7,902 nt of DNA from Pseudomonadota bacterium (lineage in GTDB: Bacteria; Pseudomonadota; Gammaproteobacteria; Burkholderiales; Thiobacillaceae), in contig JAUPLV010000098.1 of the NCBI GenBank assembly GCA_030836725.1, forward strand, positions 1 through 7,902. Reading direction: 5' to 3'. The position numbers and the translations under genes are program-made. Positions within the stretch are counted from its first letter, which is position 1. Every line of letters starts with the position of its first letter. Below, in pieces: positions 1 to 6,817 of this stretch. The notes below the pieces were generated by a model. That model did no database searches, was not told where the DNA came from, and saw nothing but the letters and a program-made list of their open reading frames with translations.

Positions 1-791
1 CGATTCCCCCCGGATTGTTCGGCTACGTCGAGGGCGAGGCGGGATTGAATCCCTATATCTACGAAGCGCGCGGCGGCCGGATCCAGCGCCGTCCCATCGA
101 GGCGGCCAGGAAGCTGCTGGCCGAGGCGGGCTACCCGAATGGCCGCAATGCGAAAACCGGCGAGCCCCTGGTGCTGTATTTCGACACCATGGCCAGCGGC
201 CCCGACGCCAAGTCGCGGCTCGACTGGATGAAGAAGCAGCTCGACAAGCTCAACGTGCAGCTGGTGGTGCGCGGCACCGACTACAACCGCTTTCAGGACA
301 AGATCCGCAAGGGTAATGCGCAGCTGTTCGAATGGGGCTGGAATGCCGACTACCCCGATCCGGAGAATTTCTTCTTCCTGCTATACGGCCCGCACAAGAA
401 AGTTTCCAGCGGCGGCGAGAATGCGGCCAACTACGACAACCCTGAGTTCAACCGCCTGTTCGAGCGCATGAAGGACATGGACAACGGCCCCGAACGCCAG
501 CAGGTGATTGACGCCATGCTGGAGATCGTGCGCCGCGATGCGCCCTGGATGTTTGCGTACTATCCAAAATCCTTCGGCCTGCGCCACGGCTGGGTGCGCA
601 ACGTCAAGCCCAACCTGATGGCCAACAACACGCTCAAATACCGTCGCATCGATCCGCAACTGCGCGCATCCCGGCGTGATGAATGGAACCGTCCGGTGCT
701 GTGGCCGATCGTGCTGCTGGTCGCGGCGATGGCGGCGGTGATCGCCCCGGCGGTGATCGCGTGGCGACGGCATGAAAGGAAAACAGCCTGA
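1..791 (+). CDS. ABC transporter solute-binding protein, family 5 (peptide/nickel type), 3' part, with C-terminal membrane anchor
   Basis: The reading frame is open from the left edge (first full codon at 3) to TGA at 789-791, so the N-terminus and any signal peptide lie outside the window. About 262 residues are visible. They match the C-terminal lobe of SBP_bac_5 proteins (DppA/OppA/YejA class): an ARKLLAEAGYPNG helix, then EWGWNADYPDPENFF, then ANYDNPEFNRLF, the usual landmarks of this fold. The protein should capture a small solute, probably a peptide, outside the inner membrane and deliver it to the permeases encoded downstream. Unusually, it ends in a hydrophobic segment of about 24 residues (nt 693-764) followed by WRRHERKTA, which fits a C-terminal transmembrane helix with a cytoplasmic positive tail. 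Most relatives are free periplasmic proteins or lipoproteins. The stop overlaps the next start (TGATG). The family call is firm; the substrate is unknown. Confidence 0.93.
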   Translation, partial: IPPGLFGYVEGEAGLNPYIYEARGGRIQRRPIEAARKLLAEAGYPNGRNAKTGEPLVLYFDTMASGPDAKSRLDWMKKQLDKLNVQLVVRGTDYNRFQDKIRKGNAQLFEWGWNADYPDPENFFFLLYGPHKKVSSGGENAANYDNPEFNRLFERMKDMDNGPERQQVIDAMLEIVRRDAPWMFAYYPKSFGLRHGWVRNVKPNLMANNTLKYRRIDPQLRASRRDEWNRPVLWPIVLLVAAMAAVIAPAVIAWRRHERKTA

Positions 792-1768
792 TGCTCGCCT
801 ACATCCTGCGCCGCCTGCTGTACGCGATCCCGATCCTGATCGGGGTGAACCTGCTGACCTTCACCCTGTTCTTTGTCGTCAACACGCCGGACGACATGGC
901 GCGGCTGCAGCTCGGCGTCAAGCACGTGACGCCGGATGCGATCGAGCGCTGGAAGGTGGAGCATGGCTACGACAAGCCATTGCTGTTGCACGCCGCGGAG
1001 ACCGGAAGCGCGCAATTCACCGACACGATATTTTTCCAGCATTCGGCGGCGATGTTTGCGTTCGAGTTCGGCAAGGGCGACGACGGTCGCGACATCGGCA
1101 ACGAAATCCGCACCCGCATGGGGCCGAGTCTGGCGATTGCGCTGCCGGTGTTCGCCATCGGCCTGCTGGTCAACATCACCTTCGCCCTGCTGATGGTGTT
1201 TTTCCGCACCACCTATCTCGACTTGTGGGGCGTGGTGCTGTGCGTGGTGCTGATGTCGATTTCCGGACTGTTCTACATCATCGCCGGGCAGTACTTCATC
1301 GCCAAGCTGTGGAACCTGATGCCGATATCGGGTTTCGCCGGCGGCATCGACGGCCTCAGGTTCATCCTGCTGCCGGTGCTGGTCAGCGTGGCGGCGGGCA
1401 TCGGCAGCGGCTCGCGCTGGTACCGCACGATCTTCCTCGAGGAAATCGGCAAGGACTACGTGCGCACCGCGCGCGCCAAGGGTCTGAGCGAAGTACGCGT
1501 GCTGTTCCGCCATGTGCTGAAGAACGGCATGATCCCGATTTTGACCGGCGCGGTGGTGGTGCTGCCGCTCCTGTTCATGGGCAGCCTCATCACCGAATCC
1601 TTCTTCGGCATTCCGGGGCTGGGCAGCTACACCATCGACGCGATTCAGGCGCAGGATTTCGCGGTGGTGCGGGCGATGGTGTTTTTGGGCTCCTTCCTCT
1701 ACATCGTCGGCCTCATCCTCACCGACATTTCCTATTCGTGGGTCGATCCCAGGGTGCGTCTGCAATGA
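791..1768 (+). CDS. ABC transporter permease, DppB/OppB type
   Basis: Encodes 325 residues, an inner-membrane subunit forming half of the translocation pore of a peptide-type importer. The N-terminus MLAYILRRLLYAIPILIGV is the family hallmark first helix. A periplasmic stretch follows (about residues 31-110, including the GYDKPLL element common to DppB proteins), then hydrophobic segments near 112-137, 145-170, 190-206, 248-270 and 292-312. The cytoplasmic EAA loop that docks on the ATPase is clear at about 219-245 (DYVRTARAKGLSEVRVLFRH), followed by the typical ESFFGIPGLGSYTIDAI. The periplasmic stretch seems somewhat enlarged (HAAETGSAQFTDTIFFQ). The start at 791 overlaps the upstream stop by one base, with AAGGA at 776-780 as a rather distant ribosome site; the end overlaps the next gene by ATGA. 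It could equally be called YejB-like, since sequence alone does not separate these subfamilies. Confidence 0.95.
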   Translation: MLAYILRRLLYAIPILIGVNLLTFTLFFVVNTPDDMARLQLGVKHVTPDAIERWKVEHGYDKPLLLHAAETGSAQFTDTIFFQHSAAMFAFEFGKGDDGRDIGNEIRTRMGPSLAIALPVFAIGLLVNITFALLMVFFRTTYLDLWGVVLCVVLMSISGLFYIIAGQYFIAKLWNLMPISGFAGGIDGLRFILLPVLVSVAAGIGSGSRWYRTIFLEEIGKDYVRTARAKGLSEVRVLFRHVLKNGMIPILTGAVVVLPLLFMGSLITESFFGIPGLGSYTIDAIQAQDFAVVRAMVFLGSFLYIVGLILTDISYSWVDPRVRLQ

Positions 1769-3171
1769 CTGTGCAGCCCGTCATCCTGTGGACCGACGCG
1801 CTGATCTTCGCGCTGCTGTCTGGCGTCCTGGCGCTGGTGTGGTTCATTCGCCGCCACGAGCATCTGCGCGCGCCATGGGCGGCGGTGGCGAGGCGCCCGA
1901 TGCCGATGGCGGCGGCGCTGGTGCTGGGCGTGTTCGTGGCGATCGGCCTGCTCGACTCGCTGCATTATCGCGAGCGCCTGCCCGACAGCCCGGCCGATCG
2001 GCCGCAGTATTCGGTCGAGGTGCTCTCGGTCTTCGATGCGCTGGTGATCGACCTGCGCAAACAGCAGGAGAAGACCTATTCGGCGCCGCTGGCGATGCAG
2101 CTGTATGCCAAGGAATTCATCGAACGCGACGGTGTCACGGTGCGCGATTATCCTCGCCTGAAACATGGCGGCGCGCACCTCGCGCATGCGGGCGAACGCC
2201 TTCCCGACATCGCGCGGCGCACGCTTGCAGGGGCAGCGCTGGGCCTGCTGTTCAGCCTGCTGGTCTTCGCGGGGCTGGCCGTGCGGCAGGCGCGCCGGAT
2301 GCAGGGCTCGGTCGGCGCATGGATCGCGGCGTGGCGGCAGGGGAGACTGGCCTGGCCGGGCCGAACCGTGGTCGGCGCGATCGCGTTGCTGCTGATGCTG
2401 GGCGGCGTGATGGCGCAGCTGGCGTCGGGTTATCACCTGCTCGGCACAGACAAGGTGGGGCAGGATGTGCTCTACATCAGCCTGAAGAGCATCCGCACCG
2501 GTCTGGTGATCGGTACGCTGACCACGCTCGTCACCCTGCCGCTGGCAATCGGCCTCGGCATCGCGGCGGGCTACTTTCGAGGCTGGGTGGACGACCTCAT
2601 CCAGTATGTCTACACCGTGCTGAATTCCATTCCCGGCGTGCTGCTGATCGCGGCGGCGGTGCTGATCGTTCAGGTCTATATCGAGTCCAATCCCGAACTG
2701 TTCGACACCGCCGCCGCACGCGCCGATATTCGCCTGCTCGCCCTGTGTCTCATCATGGGGGTGACGAGCTGGACCGGGCTGGCAAGATTGCTGCGCGGCG
2801 AATCCCTGAAGCTGCGCACGCTCGATTATGTCGAGGCCGCACGCGCGTTCGGCGTCTCGCACGCGCGCATCATCAGCCGCCACATATTCCCCAACGTGTT
2901 TCACCTGGTGCTGATCGCCATCGTGCTCGACTTCTCCGGGCTGGTGCTGGCCGAGGCGGTGCTGTCATATGTCGGCGTCGGGGTCGATCCCAGCATGTAC
3001 AGCTGGGGCAACATGATCAACGGCGCGCGTCTCGAACTGGCGCGCGAGCCGGTCGTCTGGTGGCAGCTCGGCGCCGCCTTCGCCTTCATGTTCTCGCTGG
3101 TGCTGGCGGCCAACCTGTTTGCCGACGGCGTGCGCGATGCCTTCGATCCGCGCCTGGGAGGACGGCGATGA
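1765..3171 (+). CDS. ABC transporter permease, DppC/OppC type with long N-terminal extension
   Basis: Encodes 468 residues, well over the roughly 300 usual for DppC/OppC. The C-terminal 270 residues are a canonical permease: a helix at 201-221, then HLLGTDKVGQDVLY (224-237, the family GTD..G.D motif), helices near 244-270, 277-305, 324-340, 381-405 and 435-456, and an EAA loop YVEAARAFGVSHARIISRHI at 355-374. The first 200 residues are extra: predicted helices at about 8-28, 46-64 and 153-173, with a polar segment at 65-152 between the second and third. Positive charges at 29-45 and 174-200 place that segment in the periplasm and the N-terminus outside. I chose the ATG at 1765 because it overlaps the upstream stop (ATGA) and begins a sensible membrane protein; the frame is open further upstream only as a shadow of the previous gene. 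It should pair with the upstream permease. The extension may dock the anchored binding protein, which is inference. Confidence 0.93.
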   Translation: MTVQPVILWTDALIFALLSGVLALVWFIRRHEHLRAPWAAVARRPMPMAAALVLGVFVAIGLLDSLHYRERLPDSPADRPQYSVEVLSVFDALVIDLRKQQEKTYSAPLAMQLYAKEFIERDGVTVRDYPRLKHGGAHLAHAGERLPDIARRTLAGAALGLLFSLLVFAGLAVRQARRMQGSVGAWIAAWRQGRLAWPGRTVVGAIALLLMLGGVMAQLASGYHLLGTDKVGQDVLYISLKSIRTGLVIGTLTTLVTLPLAIGLGIAAGYFRGWVDDLIQYVYTVLNSIPGVLLIAAAVLIVQVYIESNPELFDTAAARADIRLLALCLIMGVTSWTGLARLLRGESLKLRTLDYVEAARAFGVSHARIISRHIFPNVFHLVLIAIVLDFSGLVLAEAVLSYVGVGVDPSMYSWGNMINGARLELAREPVVWWQLGAAFAFMFSLVLAANLFADGVRDAFDPRLGGRR

Positions 3172-5132
3172 CGCCCCTGCTCGAGGTGCGCGATCTGGTC
3201 GCCGATATCGGCTCCGCGCGGGTGGTCGATGGCGTGTCGTTTCATGTTTCGGCGGGAGAAACCTACGCGCTGCTCGGCGAGTCGGGCAGCGGCAAGTCGA
3301 TGACGGCCTTGTCCCTGATGCGCCTGCTGCCGGACGGCGGCCGCGTGGCTTCGGGCGCTGTCGGTTTGAGCGGGAAAAACCTGCTGCTGCTGCCCGAGCG
3401 CGAGATGCGGCGCGTGCGGGGCGGCGGCATGGCGATGATATTTCAGGAGCCGATGCTGGCGCTGAATCCGGTCATCAAGGTGGGCGAGCAGATCGGCGAG
3501 GCGCTGGCATTGCATCGGAACCTTGCCGGGCAGGCCGCGCGCGATGCATCGCGCGGCCTGCTCGATGCGGTGGGGGTGCCGGACGCGGAACGCCGGCTGG
3601 ACAGCTACCCGTTCGAGCTCTCCGGTGGCTTGCGTCAGCGGATGATGATTGCGATGGCGCTGGCCGGCCAGCCCGACTTGCTGATCGCCGACGAGCCGAC
3701 GACTGCGCTCGACGTGACCATCCAGGCCCAGGTTCTCGACCTGCTGCGCCAGCTGAGAACCGAACTCGGGATGGGCATGCTGCTGATCACGCACGACCTT
3801 GGCGTGGTGGCGGAGAACGCCGATCGCGTCGGCGTGATGTATGCGGGCGAACTGGTGGAAGAGGGAGGCCGCGACGCATTTTTCGCCGCCCCATGTCACC
3901 CCTACAGCCGCCTGCTGTTCGAGGCGCTGCTGCGGCCCGGCGACGGCGGGCGGCTGGCCACGATCCCCGGCCAGATGCCGAAACTGGATGGATCGCTGAC
4001 CGGCTGCCGCTTCGCGCCGCGCTGCCCCCATGCGATCGAACGTTGCCGCATCGAATCGCCGGGCTGGCAAACCCTGAACGGCCAGCGGGTGCGCTGCCAT
4101 CTGGCCGGGCAACTGCCCGCGCCAGGCGTGCGCGAGGCCACCGCAGCTTCCGTTTCAGCTGAAATCGCACAACCGCTGCTGCAGGTCGACGGACTGAAAG
4201 TGCATTTCCCGATCCGCCGCGGGTTCATCCAGCGCACGGTCGGCCATGTGCGCGCGGTGGACGGCGTTGATCTGCGCATCCAGGCGGGCCGCACGCTGGC
4301 CCTGGTGGGCGAATCGGGCTGCGGCAAGACCACGGTGGGCAAAGCCCTGCTGCGGCTGATCGAACCGACCGCGGGAACGATCAGGCTGGACGGCGTCGAC
4401 ATCGATGAGCGCAATGCGGCCAGCCTGAGGACGCGGGCGCAGATGGTGTTTCAGGACCCGTTCAGCTCGCTCAACCCGCGCATGCGGGTGGCGGACATCC
4501 TGCTCGAGGGCATGGACGCGCTGCGGGTGGGCGCAGCCAGCCAGCGCCGCGATGCTGCGGCGAGTTTGCTGCGGCAGGTAGGACTGCCGGAGGATGCCGG
4601 CAGCCGTTATCCGCACGCGTTTTCAGGCGGCCAGCGGCAGCGCATTGCGATTGCGCGGGCGCTGGCGGTGTCGCCCAAGCTGGTGATCTGCGACGAGCCG
4701 ACCAGCGCGCTCGATGTGTCGGTTCAGGCGCAGACCCTGAATCTGCTGAAGGATTTGCAGGACAGCCTGGGGCTGGCCTATCTTTTCATTACCCACAACC
4801 TTGCCGTGGTCGATTATCTGGCGCACGACGTGGCGGTGATGTATCTAGGGCGCATCGTCGAGCAAGGCCCGGCGACGAAGGTGCTGAGCGCGCCGCGGCA
4901 CCCTTACACGCAGGCCCTGGTGAGCGCGGTGCCGCGCATCGAGGCGCAGCCCGGGCAGGGCATCATTCGCCTGCAGGGCGACCAGCCCTCGCCGCTCAAC
5001 CCGCCTGGCGGCTGTCATTTTCACCCGCGCTGCCCCAATGCCAGCGACGTGTGCCGGCAAACCTATCCCGATCCAACCGGTCTGGATGGAGGGCGCTGGG
5101 TGCGTTGTCACTGGGTTGCGGGGCAGGTTTGA
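3168..5132 (+). CDS. Fused dual-domain ABC ATPase (DppD-DppF/YejF/GsiA type)
   Basis: Encodes 654 residues: two complete nucleotide-binding domains in one chain, driving import through the two permeases. Domain 1 has Walker A GESGSGKS (37-44), Q-loop Q93, signature LSGGLRQ (151-157), Walker B LLIADE (171-176) and switch H209. Domain 2 has Walker A GESGCGKT (381-388), Q429, signature FSGGQRQ (485-491), Walker B LVICDE (505-510) and H543. All catalytic residues are present in both, so two active sites are expected. Each domain ends in the oligopeptide-type C-terminal extension with four cysteines (C280, C286, C293, C310; C616, C622, C629, C647), the pattern associated with a [4Fe-4S] cluster in Opp/Dpp ATPases. 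The start at 3168 overlaps the upstream stop (ATGA) and follows GGGAGG (3156-3161) by 6 nt. The frame is open upstream without coding character. This layout is that of YejF or GsiA; I leave the symbol empty because the substrate is unknown. Confidence 0.96.
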   Translation: MTPLLEVRDLVADIGSARVVDGVSFHVSAGETYALLGESGSGKSMTALSLMRLLPDGGRVASGAVGLSGKNLLLLPEREMRRVRGGGMAMIFQEPMLALNPVIKVGEQIGEALALHRNLAGQAARDASRGLLDAVGVPDAERRLDSYPFELSGGLRQRMMIAMALAGQPDLLIADEPTTALDVTIQAQVLDLLRQLRTELGMGMLLITHDLGVVAENADRVGVMYAGELVEEGGRDAFFAAPCHPYSRLLFEALLRPGDGGRLATIPGQMPKLDGSLTGCRFAPRCPHAIERCRIESPGWQTLNGQRVRCHLAGQLPAPGVREATAASVSAEIAQPLLQVDGLKVHFPIRRGFIQRTVGHVRAVDGVDLRIQAGRTLALVGESGCGKTTVGKALLRLIEPTAGTIRLDGVDIDERNAASLRTRAQMVFQDPFSSLNPRMRVADILLEGMDALRVGAASQRRDAAASLLRQVGLPEDAGSRYPHAFSGGQRQRIAIARALAVSPKLVICDEPTSALDVSVQAQTLNLLKDLQDSLGLAYLFITHNLAVVDYLAHDVAVMYLGRIVEQGPATKVLSAPRHPYTQALVSAVPRIEAQPGQGIIRLQGDQPSPLNPPGGCHFHPRCPNASDVCRQTYPDPTGLDGGRWVRCHWVAGQV

Positions 5133-5144
5133 AATCAAATAAAC

Positions 5145-5148
5145 GGAG
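5145..5148 (+). promoter_or_regulatory. Shine-Dalgarno site deciding a TTG start
   Basis: GGAG within AACGGAGAC lies 6 nt before TTG at 5155. It is the main reason to accept the non-ATG start of the small membrane protein gene, as there is no in-frame ATG until codon 21. Confidence 0.65.
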
Positions 5149-5154
5149 ACGCAT

Positions 5155-5352
5155 TTGAATACCGGTAAACACAGTCAAAATTTCTGGATCGGCAACGGTG
5201 TGCTGGCCCTCGCCATGTTGACGCTGCTGTTCATGGGGCCGATATCGGAGGCGCTGGGCATCTGGGCGGTCGTGCTGTGGATGGTGCTGGCCGGGGTGGG
5301 CATGGCGCTGGTGGTGTCGGACAAGTCGGAGGAGCCGCCTTCGCCCGACTGA
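5155..5352 (+). CDS. Small two-helix membrane protein, function unknown
   Basis: Encodes 65 residues from a TTG start with GGAG 6 nt upstream. Two hydrophobic stretches (about 11-33 and 35-54) are separated by a short GPISEALGI turn region, and the tail is acidic and polar (SDKSEEPPSPD). A helical hairpin in the inner membrane is likely. Codons are strongly G/C-ending like the neighbours, which supports a real gene rather than chance. It begins 22 bp after the fused ATPase gene on the same strand, so it may be read from the same transcript. A TTGTCA at 5105-5110 with a poor -10 (TGAAAT, 5130-5135, 19-nt spacer) could give it a weak promoter of its own. I recognise no family and assign no function. 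It might be an accessory to the transporter or an unrelated small membrane protein. Confidence 0.7.
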   Translation: MNTGKHSQNFWIGNGVLALAMLTLLFMGPISEALGIWAVVLWMVLAGVGMALVVSDKSEEPPSPD

Positions 5353-5364
5353 CGATTCGCGTTC

Positions 5365-6789
5365 TCAGGGTTTTCCGACGACGACCGTCTGGCCTGCGCG
5401 GATCTTGTTGCCCTTCCTGAGTGCCGGATTCCAGGTCTTGATGTCGTTCAGGTTGATATCGAAACGCCGCGCGATGGAGAACAGGGTGTCGCCGCGTTTG
5501 ACCGTGTAGCGGACATGCTTGGCGGATGGGCCGGCGCCGGCTTCGAAATTGACGGGCCGGATGGCGTCGGCCCTGCTGTTCGCCGGCTCGTCCGGCGGCA
5601 AACGGCTGGGCTGGGCGACCTGGCCGCGGCCTTTGACCGGAACCAGGATGGTTTGCGCGCGCAGCAGCTTGCCGCGCTTCAGCTTCAGCTGATTGTGTTC
5701 ATCCAGACGCATCGTGCTGGTAGCAAACTTCCGGGCGATGTCGCTCAGCCGTTCGCCTTTCAGCGCCGCGTAGGGCTGCCAGGTATCCCAGTTGCCGGAT
5801 TCCAGGTTGCGCTGGAACTTGTCGGTCTTGTCGACCGGAACCAGCAGGTTGACCGGAGTGTCGGAGCGGATCAGCTTGCGCGAGAAGGCGGCGTTGAGCG
5901 CGAGGAATTCGTCGCTGCTGATTTCCGCCAGACGCGCGGCGGAATGGACATCCATGCTGGCGTGGACCGTTACCTGATCGAAATAGGGCTGGTTCGGCAG
6001 CAGGTTGATGGCGATTCCATGAAGCTCGGGCTCGCGCATCAAATTTCTGATCGCCAGCAGCTTGGGGACGTAGTGTCGGGTTTCAGTGGGCAGCGACAGG
6101 CTGGCGTAATCGGTGGGCAGCCCGTCCTGAATGTTTTTCCTGATGGCGCGTGAGATGCAGCCTTCGCCGCAGTTGTAGGCTGCCAGGGCGAGTTGCCAGT
6201 CGCCGAAATCGAGATAAAGCTTGCCCAGATAATCGAGCGCGGCGCGGGTGGCGGCGGTGAAATCGCGCCGGCCGTCGTACCAGCTGTCCTGGCGCAGGCC
6301 GTAATTGCGCCCGGTGGAGGGAATGAACTGCCAGATGCCCGAAGCGGCGGAAGACGACAGTGCGGTGGGTTTGAACGCGCTCTCGATCATCGGCAGCAGC
6401 GCGATTTCCATCGGCATGGCGCGGTGGTCGAGTTCCTCGACGATGTGGTAGAGGTAAGGCCGCGCGCGCTCGACCATGCGCTGCACGTTTTCCGGCCGCG
6501 CCGCGAACCAGGATTCGTGAACGGCAACCAGCGGGTTTTCAGCGGCTGAATCGTCGATCGCGAAGCCGTTGCGAATGCGCTGCCAGACGTCGTCGAGGCT
6601 GGCTTCGGCCGCGGCCTCGCCCTCGAGCGCAACGCTTGCTGGATCGATGCTTGATTCCGGCGCCTGGATGCCGGCGCCGGCTTCTTCGGCAAGGGCGGGG
6701 GGGCATGAAAATAGCGCCACCACTGCCAGGCCGAGCAGGTTTATTCGGGTGCCGGCCAATTTGAAATTGGCCAATTTGATTCCGGGCAA
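5365..6789 (-). CDS. mltD: Membrane-bound lytic murein transglycosylase D with LysM domains
   Basis: Encodes 474 residues. MltD-type enzymes cleave the MurNAc-GlcNAc bond of peptidoglycan without water, leaving 1,6-anhydroMurNAc ends, and act in the periplasm during wall turnover. The family-1 transglycosylase (SLT) domain covers about 105-250: catalytic glutamate E136 in LLPMIESAFKP, then SAASGIWQFIPSTGRNYGL (147-165) and AYNCGEG (204-210). Two LysM-like peptidoglycan-binding repeats follow, a weaker one at about 338-384 and a clear one at 427-472 (YTVKRGDTLFSIARRF). The N-terminus is a signal sequence ending near ALA/EE (34/35). Cys29 sits in LFSC, a poor lipobox, so whether it is a lipoprotein like the E. 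coli enzyme is open. The TTG start at 6789 is chosen for GGGAGA 5 nt upstream and because no in-frame ATG precedes the signal sequence. It lies downstream of gloB on the same strand. Confidence 0.95.
   Translation of the reverse strand: MPGIKLANFKLAGTRINLLGLAVVALFSCPPALAEEAGAGIQAPESSIDPASVALEGEAAAEASLDDVWQRIRNGFAIDDSAAENPLVAVHESWFAARPENVQRMVERARPYLYHIVEELDHRAMPMEIALLPMIESAFKPTALSSSAASGIWQFIPSTGRNYGLRQDSWYDGRRDFTAATRAALDYLGKLYLDFGDWQLALAAYNCGEGCISRAIRKNIQDGLPTDYASLSLPTETRHYVPKLLAIRNLMREPELHGIAINLLPNQPYFDQVTVHASMDVHSAARLAEISSDEFLALNAAFSRKLIRSDTPVNLLVPVDKTDKFQRNLESGNWDTWQPYAALKGERLSDIARKFATSTMRLDEHNQLKLKRGKLLRAQTILVPVKGRGQVAQPSRLPPDEPANSRADAIRPVNFEAGAGPSAKHVRYTVKRGDTLFSIARRFDINLNDIKTWNPALRKGNKIRAGQTVVVGKP
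6754..6779. repeat. 15-bp period direct repeat forming a perfect 19-bp palindrome in the mltD 5' coding region
   Basis: GGCCAATTTGA occurs at 6754-6764 and again at 6769-6779. Because the unit contains GGCCAATT and runs on into AAATTGGCC, bases 6754-6772 form a perfect palindrome (9-bp arms around G6763). In mltD it encodes the tandem KLANF/KLAG at residues 5-13, just after the TTG start. In mRNA it could fold as an 8-bp stem with a 3-nt loop. Confidence 0.8.
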
Positions 6790-6794
6790 GACGG

Positions 6795-6800
6795 TCTCCC
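6795..6800 (-). promoter_or_regulatory. Shine-Dalgarno site deciding the mltD TTG start
   Basis: On the minus strand this reads GGGAGA, 5 nt before the TTG at 6789-6787. Two later in-frame TTG codons (residues 6 and 11) have no comparable site, so the first is preferred. Confidence 0.6.
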
Positions 6801-6817
6801 GTACTCAGCAAGGTTTC

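Noticed and set aside
772..1764. Upstream extension of the DppC-like permease frame through the whole DppB-like gene
   Set aside because: The frame stays open, but the translation is Arg/Ala/Gly-rich nonsense, and the ATG at 1765 overlapping the previous stop gives a proper membrane protein N-terminus.
1788..3167. Upstream extension of the ATPase frame through the DppC-like gene
   Set aside because: No domain and a shadow-like composition. A strong GGGAGG and an ATG at 3168 mark the true start of the nucleotide-binding domain.
560..4112. Chain of long minus-strand open frames (560-1765, 1732-2904, 2901-4112) opposite the importer operon
   Set aside because: They mirror the plus-strand genes in a high-GC region where antisense frames rarely meet stops. 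Their translations are rich in Arg, His, Gln and Ala with no recognisable domain, while the opposite strand encodes clear family motifs.
5515..6153. Plus-strand open frame of 212 codons opposite mltD, and a similar one at 6193-6549
   Set aside because: Both are antisense to well-supported MltD domains and have no recognisable features of their own.
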